The position numbers and the translations under genes are program-made. The notes below the pieces were generated by a model. It saw nothing but the letters and a program-made list of their open reading frames with translations. It ran no database searches and was not told the DNA's origin. This document shows positions 1 to 5,593 of a stretch of DNA of 5,593 nucleotides, piece after piece. Source of the stretch: Clostridia bacterium (GTDB lineage Bacteria > Bacillota_A > Clostridia > Christensenellales > Aristaeellaceae); assembly GCA_017397695.1 (NCBI GenBank), contig JAFQIF010000177.1, positions 1-5,593 of the forward strand, in the 5' to 3' direction. How positions within the stretch are numbered: position 1 is the first letter of the stretch; each line of letters begins with the position of its first letter.

Positions 1-1430
1 AAGGACTTCATGAAGAGTGCGGCGTATTCGGCGTCTATGCCGGGAAATCTGCTCCGGTTGTTGAAATGACCTATCTCGGCCTGTATGCCCTTCAGCATCG
101 CGGTCAAGAGAGCTGCGGAATCGCTGTCTCCGACGACGGCCTTTTCCGCCAGCATCGTGGCGACGGTCTTGTCGCCGAAGTCTTTTCCGAGGAAGAATTG
201 TCCCATCTTGGAGAGGGCAGCGTCGCTGTCGGCCATGTCCGCTATTCTACCACAGGTGGCAAAAACGCCAACAACATCCAGCCTGTCGTTGTCTGCCATG
301 TCAAGGGAAACATGGCCCTTTGCCACAACGGAAATCTCGTAAACGCCAATGAACTGCGCCGCTCCCATGAGCTCAACGGCGCTATTTTTCATGGTACAAC
401 CGATACCGAATCGATCATCTATACCATCGTCGGGGAACGGCTGCATACCGCATCCACCGAAGAAGCCGTCGCCAGCGCTATGCCAAAGCTGCAGGGGGCT
501 TATTCCTGTGTCCTCATGACCGCCACCAAACTCATCGCTTTCCGCGATCCCAACGGCTTCCGGCCTCTCTGCTACGGTCAGACCTCTTCCGGCGAGTACA
601 TCGTTGCCTCCGAATCCTGTGCTCTTGACGCGGTTGACGCCCATTTTATCCGCGACATTGAGCCCGGTGAGATCGTGGTTTTCAGAAAGGAGGGCGTACA
701 GTCGGACTGTCGCCATTGCGGGAAGAAGCCTACCCTCTGCGTATTTGAATACATCTACTTTGCGCGCCCGGATTCTATCATCCAGGGCGCGTCTGTTCAT
801 TCTGCGCGCCTTTCGGCGGGAAGATTTCTGGCGCGGGAAAGTCCTGCCGATGCGGATGTGGTCATCGGCGTTCCTGATTCCGGCATTGACGCCGCCGTTG
901 GATTCTCACAGGAAAGCGGCATACCCTACGGTATCGGCTTCCTGAAAAACAAGTATGTGGGGCGCAGCTTCATCGCTCCCAATCAGCAGCTGCGGGAAAA
1001 AGCCGTTCGCATCAAGCTGAATGTAATTCGCGAGACGGTTGAAGGAAAGCGCGTCGTACTGATCGACGATTCCATCGTCCGCGGCACCACCTGCGCAAGA
1101 ATTGTGAAGCTGCTTCGGGATGCGGGCGCAAAGGAAGTTCACATGCGGGTCTCCGCGCCGCCTTTCAAACACCCCTGCTTCTTTGGTACGGATGTGGATT
1201 CCGAGGAAAACCTGATTGCCTGCAGGCTGCATTCTGTGGAAGAAATTGCGCAGGCCATAGGCGTTGATTCGCTGGCCTATCTGTCCATTGACGCCGCGCA
1301 CGTTCTTGCAGGTGAAAATGGCTGCGACTACTGCGACGGCTGCTTTACAGGTCAATATCCCATTGATATTCCCGCCGGACAGGGCAAGAATAAGTTTGAA
1401 CAACCGATTCATGGAAAGGATGAAAAGTAA
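1..1430 (+). CDS. purF: Amidophosphoribosyltransferase PurF, 5' end cut by the window
   Basis: Catalyses the first committed step of purine synthesis in the cytoplasm: PRPP plus glutamine gives 5-phosphoribosylamine, glutamate and PPi. The reading frame is open from base 3, and the true start lies upstream. The first ATG in frame (66) is not the start, because the N-terminal nucleophile motif EECGVFG is encoded before it, with the catalytic Cys at 18-20. In the Bacillus type this Cys is exposed by propeptide cleavage. The class II glutaminase domain follows (RGQES, GHVRYSTTGG, CHNGNLVN). The phosphoribosyltransferase domain carries the PRPP loop VVLIDDSIVRGTT at 1053-1091. Cysteines at 738-740, 1176-1178, 1332-1334 and 1341-1343 align with the 4Fe-4S ligands of B. 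subtilis PurF (recalled alignment). An additional CxxC is encoded at 708-719. The visible mature length is 470 residues, close to the B. subtilis protein. Codon choice shifts near 630-675. The stop overlaps the guaA start by one base. Confidence 0.97.
   Translation, partial: GLHEECGVFGVYAGKSAPVVEMTYLGLYALQHRGQESCGIAVSDDGLFRQHRGDGLVAEVFSEEELSHLGEGSVAVGHVRYSTTGGKNANNIQPVVVCHVKGNMALCHNGNLVNANELRRSHELNGAIFHGTTDTESIIYTIVGERLHTASTEEAVASAMPKLQGAYSCVLMTATKLIAFRDPNGFRPLCYGQTSSGEYIVASESCALDAVDAHFIRDIEPGEIVVFRKEGVQSDCRHCGKKPTLCVFEYIYFARPDSIIQGASVHSARLSAGRFLARESPADADVVIGVPDSGIDAAVGFSQESGIPYGIGFLKNKYVGRSFIAPNQQLREKAVRIKLNVIRETVEGKRVVLIDDSIVRGTTCARIVKLLRDAGAKEVHMRVSAPPFKHPCFFGTDVDSEENLIACRLHSVEEIAQAIGVDSLAYLSIDAAHVLAGENGCDYCDGCFTGQYPIDIPAGQGKNKFEQPIHGKDEK
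1415..1420 (+). promoter_or_regulatory. Ribosome binding site of guaA, inside the end of purF
   Basis: AAAGGA lies nine bases before the guaA ATG, within the last purF codons. Together with the TAATG stop/start overlap it suggests translational coupling of guaA to purF. The site is a weaker match to the anti-Shine-Dalgarno sequence than those of the downstream genes. Confidence 0.6.
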
Positions 1431-2968
1431 TGGAGAATCCAAGAGGAATTGTGATTCTAGATTTCGGCGGTCAGTATACGCAGCTGATTGCACGCCGCGT
1501 GCGCGAGTGCGGCGTGTATTCCTCCGTGCTGCCGTACAATGCCGATCCTAAAGATATTCGTGCCGAGCAGCCGCTGGGCGTCATTCTGTCCGGCGGCCCC
1601 GCCAGCGTACTGGATGAAGGCGCGCCGACCATTGATCCCGCCATATTTGACCTGGGCGTGCCGGTGCTGGGAATCTGCTACGGCATGCAGCTGACGGCGC
1701 ATCTGCTGGGCGGCGTGATCGAACGAGGCGTACAGCGCGAGTACGGGCGGACAGTCGTTCACATGGATAAGAATCAGGACGGACTGCTGAAGGGCATGAG
1801 GCCCGAAAGCGTCTGCTGGATGAGCCATACCTGGCAGGTGGTTCAGCCGCCCGAGGGATTCGAGATCATCGCCCACACCGCCAACTGCCCGACCGCAGCC
1901 ATGGCGAATGCGGAAAGAAAGCTCTACGGCGTGCAGTTCCACCCGGAGGTCACCCATTCCGAGGAAGGCATGCCGATGCTGAAAAACTTCCTGTTCGGCA
2001 TCTGCAAAATCGAGCCCAACTGGACGATGGAAGCCTATGCGGAGCGCACCATTGCTGAGATTCGCAGGCAGGTCGGCGATGGCACGGTATTGCTGGGACT
2101 GTCCGGCGGCGTAGACAGCGCGGTTGCCGCTGCGCTGCTGTATCGCGCGATTGGCAATCGCCTGACCTGCGTCTATGTGGATCACGGCTTCATGCGCGCC
2201 GGAGAGAGCGATCAGGTGGTGGACATTTTCACCAGGACCTTCCCGGTGGAGCTGAAGGCTGTCGATGCATCTGAACGCTTCTACGCTGCGCTCAAAGGCG
2301 TGACCGAGCCGGAACAGAAGCGAAAAATCATCGGCCGGGAATTTGTGGAGGTATTCAAGAACGCCTCCGCGCAGCTGGGTAAGCGCGATCATTTTGCCCA
2401 GGGCACGATCTATCCCGATGTGATCGAGAGCGGCAGCGTCAAGGGCAGCGCTGTCATCAAGAGCCATCACAACGTGGGCGGTCTGCCGGGAGAATTGGGC
2501 TTCACCAGTCTTGTCGAACCGCTGCGCATGCTGTTCAAGGATGAGGTGCGAAAGCTCGGACTCGCGCTCGGCCTTCCCGAGAGCCTCGTTTACCGCCAGC
2601 CCTTCCCGGGTCCGGGCCTTGCTATCCGCGTGATCGGCGAGCTGACGCCTGAAAAGGTGCGCATCGTGCGCGAGAGCGATAAAATTCTTCGCGAAGAGAT
2701 CGAGAAGTCCGGCGAGCATGCTTCCCAGTATTTCACCGTGCTCACCGGCGCAAAGAGCGTGGGCGTGATGGGCGACGAACGCACCTACGCCTACGCCGTG
2801 GCCATCCGCGCTGTGACCACCGACGATTTCATGACTGCGGACGTTGCGCCTCTTCCTTATGATCTGCTTGGGCGCATCTCCACGCGCATTATTGGCGAGG
2901 TCGGTGGCTGCAATCGCGTGCTCTATGATATTACGACCAAACCCCCGGCCTCAATTGAGTGGGAGTAA
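1430..2968 (+). CDS. guaA: GMP synthase (glutamine-hydrolysing), GuaA
   Basis: Aminates XMP to GMP using glutamine and ATP, the last step of guanine nucleotide synthesis, in the cytoplasm. The 512 residues match the usual bacterial length (about 510-525), so the gene is complete. The class I amidotransferase domain comes first: FGGQYTQLIARRVRE at 12-26, the nucleophile Cys83 in LGICYGMQL, and His171/Glu173 in GVQFHPEVTHSE. The ATP pyrophosphatase domain follows, with the P-loop SGGVDS at 225-230. The C-terminal XMP-binding and dimerisation part has RQPFPGPGLAIRV at 389-401 and ends in TKPPASIEWE, the typical GuaA C-terminus. The start at 1430 is fixed by the one-base overlap with the purF stop and by alignment of the N-terminus. 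Pairing purF with guaA makes biosynthetic sense, since both consume glutamine, but guaA is more often found alone or beside guaB. All catalytic residues I can check are present. Confidence 0.98.
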   Translation: MENPRGIVILDFGGQYTQLIARRVRECGVYSSVLPYNADPKDIRAEQPLGVILSGGPASVLDEGAPTIDPAIFDLGVPVLGICYGMQLTAHLLGGVIERGVQREYGRTVVHMDKNQDGLLKGMRPESVCWMSHTWQVVQPPEGFEIIAHTANCPTAAMANAERKLYGVQFHPEVTHSEEGMPMLKNFLFGICKIEPNWTMEAYAERTIAEIRRQVGDGTVLLGLSGGVDSAVAAALLYRAIGNRLTCVYVDHGFMRAGESDQVVDIFTRTFPVELKAVDASERFYAALKGVTEPEQKRKIIGREFVEVFKNASAQLGKRDHFAQGTIYPDVIESGSVKGSAVIKSHHNVGGLPGELGFTSLVEPLRMLFKDEVRKLGLALGLPESLVYRQPFPGPGLAIRVIGELTPEKVRIVRESDKILREEIEKSGEHASQYFTVLTGAKSVGVMGDERTYAYAVAIRAVTTDDFMTADVAPLPYDLLGRISTRIIGEVGGCNRVLYDITTKPPASIEWE

Positions 2969-2989
2969 GCCAAATCGAAGTTTGATTAT

Positions 2990-2994
2990 GGAGG
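2990..2994 (+). promoter_or_regulatory. Strong ribosome binding site of the DapL-like aminotransferase
   Basis: GGAGG sits six bases before the ATG at 3001 in the short 32-base gap after guaA. It decides the start over the in-frame ATG at 3016. The ATG at 2988 overlaps the site and is out of frame. The gap shows no terminator and has no room for a separate promoter, so read-through from guaA is likely. Confidence 0.8.
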
Positions 2995-3000
2995 AAAAAC

Positions 3001-4200
3001 ATGCTAAAGCCAAACATGCAATATGCTTCATTAAAAGATAGCTATTTATTCAATACAATCTACAGAAAGATAGATGAATATCTTGCTGCCCATCCCGGTG
3101 AGCGGGTTCTCCGAATGGGCGTTGGCGACGTATCTCGTCCGCTGTGCAGCGTAGTGATTCAAGCGCTGCATGAAGCCGTCGATGATCAGTCAAAGGCTGA
3201 AAGTTTCCATGGATATATGCCCGAAGTCGGCGCACAGTTTCTTCGCAAGGCTATTTCGGATTATTACAAGAATATGGGAGCTCTTGTTTCTGAAAACGAA
3301 GTATTTATTTCCAGCGGCGCCTGTGATGATTTAGGCGATATTCTGGAACTGTTCGATCAGAATAATACCGTTATGGTCATTGAACCTGCCTATCCTGAGT
3401 ATGTAGATACCAACATCCTTGCAGGGAGAAATATCGTTCATTTGAACTCCAATGAGAATAATGGCTTTTTGCCTGAACCGGACGAAAGTATCACTGCGGA
3501 TATCATCTACATTTGCTCTCCGAACAACCCCACCGGCGCTGCGTTCAGCAGGCAGCAGCTCCAGTCATGGATCGACTTTGCAAACGAAACAGGCGCAGTC
3601 ATTCTTTTTGACGCCGCATACGAAATTTTTGTCGAAGACAATCGTATTCCGCACAGTGTTTTTGAATTGGACGGAGCGGATACATGCTGCATCGAAATCT
3701 GCTCCTTATCCAAAACAGCAGGTTTCACCGGAACGAGACTGGGCTATACTGTCGTTCCCCAAGGACTTGTACGAAATGGCATGAACCTGCATTCCATGTG
3801 GTCGCGCAACCGCGAAACCAGAACAAATGGAGTTTCGTATATCCTTCAGAAAGGTGCTGCAGCCGTTTTTACGCCCGAAGGTCAGAAACAGATTCGTGAA
3901 AACCTTCAGGTTTACAAGAAAAATGCCGCTTATTTTATGGATGCTCTGGATAAAGCAGGCATTTGGTATTGCGGCGGAAAGAATTCCCCATATATCTGGA
4001 TGAAATGTCCCGATGGAATGAGCGGTTGGGATTTCTTTTACCATCTTCTCAACGAGATCCAAGTAGCCGCTGTTCCGGGCGAGGGCTTTGGCGAATGCGG
4101 CAATGGATACATCCGTTTCTCAACCTTCGGAAATCCGGAGGATACTAAAGAAGCTGCAAACCGCCTCTGCACTCTGCTGAAAAAGGAGCAATCGCTTTGA
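3001..4200 (+). CDS. PLP-dependent aminotransferase of the LL-diaminopimelate aminotransferase (DapL) family, divergent
   Basis: A 399-residue class I/II (fold type I) aminotransferase. Family landmarks: SYLFNTIYRKI at 14-24, VGDVSRP at 41-47, GYMPEVG at 71-77, YPEYVDTN at 131-138, SPNNPTG at 173-179, Asp204 in LFDAAY (pyridine nitrogen), the Schiff-base Lys238 in SLSKTAGFTG, Arg246 in TRLGYTVVP (cofactor phosphate), NGVSYI at 276-281 and Arg372 in GYIRFSTFG (substrate carboxylate). These match DapL more closely than aspartate or kynurenine aminotransferases. DapL makes LL-diaminopimelate from tetrahydrodipicolinate and glutamate. Several residues well conserved in DapL are changed here, however: SDGAK reads SSGAC at 104-108, GYGPEQG reads GYMPEVG, and PGSGFG reads PGEGFG at 359-364. 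A different substrate is therefore plausible. The next gene, an omega-amidase, overlaps it by four bases, which suggests the two enzymes act in sequence, perhaps with glutamine as amino donor. GC is lower than in guaA. The family call is firm; the substrate is not known, so I give no symbol. Confidence 0.88.
   Translation: MLKPNMQYASLKDSYLFNTIYRKIDEYLAAHPGERVLRMGVGDVSRPLCSVVIQALHEAVDDQSKAESFHGYMPEVGAQFLRKAISDYYKNMGALVSENEVFISSGACDDLGDILELFDQNNTVMVIEPAYPEYVDTNILAGRNIVHLNSNENNGFLPEPDESITADIIYICSPNNPTGAAFSRQQLQSWIDFANETGAVILFDAAYEIFVEDNRIPHSVFELDGADTCCIEICSLSKTAGFTGTRLGYTVVPQGLVRNGMNLHSMWSRNRETRTNGVSYILQKGAAAVFTPEGQKQIRENLQVYKKNAAYFMDALDKAGIWYCGGKNSPYIWMKCPDGMSGWDFFYHLLNEIQVAAVPGEGFGECGNGYIRFSTFGNPEDTKEAANRLCTLLKKEQSL
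4183..4188 (+). promoter_or_regulatory. Ribosome binding site that supports the TTG start of the amidase
   Basis: AAGGAG lies eight bases before TTG 4197-4199 and inside the end of the aminotransferase gene. It supports TTG as the start rather than the later in-frame ATG at 4218. Start and upstream stop share the bases TTGA, the usual layout for coupled translation. Confidence 0.75.
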
Positions 4201-5009
4201 AAGTCACTTGCCTGCAGATGAATATAAAGTTGGGGGTTCCACAGGATAACATATGCCATGCATCTGAGCTGATTCGCACAGCAATGGTCACAAACCCTGA
4301 TGTATTAGTGCTTCCTGAAACCTGGAATACTGGATTTTTCCCAAAAGAGAATCTTCCTGATTTGTGTGACAGAGATGGAGAAATGGTAATAGAGCGAATC
4401 GGCGCTTTAGCCAGACAGTATCATGTGAACATCATAGCAGGTTCCATTTCCAATATGCGAAACGGACAGGTATTCAACACGGCTTTAATGCTCAACCGGG
4501 AAGGCGAATGCATTGCCAGTTATGATAAAACACATCTGTTTTCTCCTATGGGCGAAGATGTCCACTATACTCACGGCGACCATCTATGCCTTTTTTCTAT
4601 GGATGGCATACAGTGCGCATCGATCATTTGTTATGACATTCGTTTCCCTGAACTTGCCCGCATCCTCGCCCTAAAGGGTGCGAATATTCTTTTTGTAGTA
4701 TCTCAGTGGCCCAGAGAACGCATTTTTCATCTGCACAGTCTGGCAGCTGCACGAGCTATTGAAAATCAGATGTTCGTAGTGTGCTGTAATTCCTGCGGCA
4801 CTGCCGAAGGAACGGTCTATGGCGGCAATTCAGTCGTCATCGATCCTTCCGGTAAGCCGCTGGCCATTGCAGGAGAAACGGAGGAAGCTATATCGGCAAA
4901 TATCGATATGCAAAGATTATCCCATATACGCGACCAAATACCGGTTTTCAGAGATAGACGCCCTGATCTTTATAGCGCTCAAATCAGAACACACCGTACG
5001 CAAGTATAA
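4197..5009 (+). CDS. Carbon-nitrogen hydrolase, probable omega-amidase (MtnU/YafV/Nit2 type)
   Basis: A 270-residue nitrilase-superfamily amidase, full length for the family and without a signal peptide, so cytoplasmic. The catalytic residues are visible: Glu41 in VLPETWNTG, Lys111 in YDKTHLF and Cys145 in IICYDIRFPEL. A further acidic residue, Glu120 in MGEDVHY, matches the DEH position of YafV/MtnU-like enzymes. AARAIENQ at 184-191 and the C-terminal IPVFRDRRPDLY at 248-259 also point to the MtnU/YafV branch. B. subtilis MtnU is the closest characterised relative I can recall. Omega-amidases hydrolyse alpha-ketoglutaramate, the keto acid left when glutamine is transaminated, to 2-oxoglutarate and ammonia, pulling the transamination forward. 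The coupled aminotransferase just upstream fits that role. It starts with TTG, supported by an AAGGAG site and by the N-terminal strand KVTCLQMNI typical of the fold. Alternatives are amidases for deaminated glutathione or another ketoacid amide; no methionine-salvage gene is in the window. GC is low, about 42-43% in two hand-counted 60-base lines. Confidence 0.87.
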   Translation: MKVTCLQMNIKLGVPQDNICHASELIRTAMVTNPDVLVLPETWNTGFFPKENLPDLCDRDGEMVIERIGALARQYHVNIIAGSISNMRNGQVFNTALMLNREGECIASYDKTHLFSPMGEDVHYTHGDHLCLFSMDGIQCASIICYDIRFPELARILALKGANILFVVSQWPRERIFHLHSLAAARAIENQMFVVCCNSCGTAEGTVYGGNSVVIDPSGKPLAIAGETEEAISANIDMQRLSHIRDQIPVFRDRRPDLYSAQIRTHRTQV

Positions 5010-5034
5010 AATCTCCACCAAATAATAGTTCATT

Positions 5035-5039
5035 GGAGG
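5035..5039 (+). promoter_or_regulatory. Ribosome binding site of purC
   Basis: GGAGG lies eight bases before ATG 5048 and selects it over the in-frame ATG at 5057. The 38-base gap upstream also contains CTCCA (5013-5017), complementary to TGGAG (5034-5038). It could form a five-pair stem over the site, but this is too short to claim regulation. Confidence 0.75.
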
Positions 5040-5047
5040 CAACAACT

Positions 5048-5593
5048 ATGACCAAGATGAATCAGCTCTACGAAGGAAAAGCCAAGCGCGTATATGCAAC
5101 CGAAGATCCGAATCTGCTGATCGTATCCTATAAAGATGATGCTACCGCCTTCAACGGTCTGAAGAAAGGCACCATTGCGGGCAAAGGCGTGATCAACAAT
5201 CAGATGAGCAATCGCTTGATGATACGCCTTGCCAAAGCAGGGGTTCCCAATCACTTTGTAGAGGAACTCAATGAGCGCGATACGCTCGTGCGCCGGGTGC
5301 AGATTGTGCCGCTGGAAGTGATTGTGCGCAACATCGCCGCAGGCTCTTTCTCCAAGAGATATGGCTTTGATGAAGGCGTGGTGTTTGACAAACCTACGGT
5401 TGAGTATTCCTATAAAAACGATGCGCTCGGCGATCCCCTGCTGAACACCTCCCATGCGCTGGCGCTGGGCGTAGCAACGAAAGAAGAAATTGAAACAATC
5501 CGCCGCTATGCGCTGAAGGTCAACGAATTTCTGAAAGCCTTTTGGCTGGAATGCGGCGTTATTCTGGTGGATTTCAAGCTGGAGTTCGGTCGC
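5048..5593 (+). CDS. purC: SAICAR synthetase PurC (phosphoribosylaminoimidazole-succinocarboxamide synthase), 3' end cut by the window
   Basis: Joins CAIR and aspartate with ATP to give SAICAR, a middle step of IMP synthesis, in the cytoplasm. The 182 codons present run open to the last base of the window. Family members are about 235-240 residues, so roughly 55 residues are missing. Visible motifs are QLYEGKAKRVY at 6-16 (nucleotide-binding strand), DDATAFNGLKKGTIAGKG at 30-47, both classical SAICAR synthetase signatures (VPLEVIVRNIAAGS at 87-100 and LVDFKLEFG at 173-181), and NDALGDPLLN at 124-133. The sequence is close to B. subtilis PurC throughout. With purF upstream it confirms a purine operon interrupted by the aminotransferase/amidase pair. 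GC returns to 48-63% in sampled lines, higher than in that pair. Confidence 0.97.
   Translation, partial: MTKMNQLYEGKAKRVYATEDPNLLIVSYKDDATAFNGLKKGTIAGKGVINNQMSNRLMIRLAKAGVPNHFVEELNERDTLVRRVQIVPLEVIVRNIAAGSFSKRYGFDEGVVFDKPTVEYSYKNDALGDPLLNTSHALALGVATKEEIETIRRYALKVNEFLKAFWLECGVILVDFKLEFGR

Noticed and set aside
906..1493. Open frame on the minus strand across the purF/guaA junction
   Set aside because: It spans two unmistakable genes on the other strand and shows no domain of its own.
1457..2719. A long open frame (420 codons) on the minus strand, antisense to guaA
   Set aside because: guaA is certain on the + strand. The antisense frame arises from its GC-rich codons, encodes no recognisable motif, and has no credible ribosome binding site or conserved protein features.
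2971..2987. Possible small hairpin or terminator between guaA and the aminotransferase (CAAA...TTTG)
   Set aside because: Only four pairs and no following T-run; too weak for a terminator.
3001..4200. Naming the aminotransferase dapL outright
   Set aside because: The family match is strong, but substrate-site motifs differ and its partner is an omega-amidase, so the lysine-pathway role is not supported by the sequence alone.
4197..5009. Naming the amidase mtnU and assigning it to methionine salvage
   Set aside because: The similarity is good, but no other mtn gene is present and its partner is not MtnE-like.
5005..5010. TATAAA as a possible -10 box for an internal purC promoter
   Set aside because: No acceptable -35 element lies 16-18 bases upstream, and the bases are the last codons and stop of the amidase gene.
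5030..5455. Open frame on the minus strand antisense to purC
   Set aside because: It overlaps the conserved PurC motifs and its translation resembles no family. It is a shadow of purC.

Overview
The window looks like part of a purine-biosynthesis operon from a Gram-positive anaerobe, most likely a member of the Clostridia. PurF is of the Bacillus type, with a catalytic Cys near the N-terminus and Fe-S cluster cysteines. Shine-Dalgarno sites are strong GGAGG or AAGGAG. GuaA is the full-length single-chain two-domain form, and PurC resembles the Firmicutes enzyme. The taxonomic call is inference from family resemblance and composition; no 16S or other marker is present.

All five genes lie on the + strand and are packed head to tail. 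Bases 1-1430 are purF (amidophosphoribosyltransferase), whose start lies upstream of the window. guaA (GMP synthase, 1430-2968) follows with a one-base TAATG overlap. After 32 bases comes a DapL-like PLP aminotransferase (3001-4200). A nitrilase-superfamily amidase of the MtnU/Nit2 omega-amidase type (4197-5009) overlaps its stop codon by four bases and starts with TTG. After 38 bases comes purC (SAICAR synthetase, 5048 to the window end), cut at the 3' end. No gap exceeds 38 bases. I see no RNA gene, terminator, CRISPR array, mobile element or convincing internal promoter, so the five genes are probably co-transcribed.

PurF opens the IMP pathway, PurC makes SAICAR later in it, and GuaA converts XMP to GMP. 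PurF and GuaA both use glutamine as nitrogen donor. The unexpected part is the middle pair. An aminotransferase followed by an omega-amidase has the layout of the glutamine transaminase/omega-amidase route, as in the B. subtilis methionine-salvage genes mtnU and mtnE. Here the aminotransferase belongs to the LL-diaminopimelate aminotransferase family, but several family-conserved residues around the substrate site are changed. The pair is also visibly lower in GC than guaA. It reads as a tightly coupled two-gene cassette set into a purine operon, with an unknown substrate. This is the most interesting part of the window.

A second point is a sharp change in synonymous codon choice inside purF, near bases 630-675, which may mark a recombination junction.
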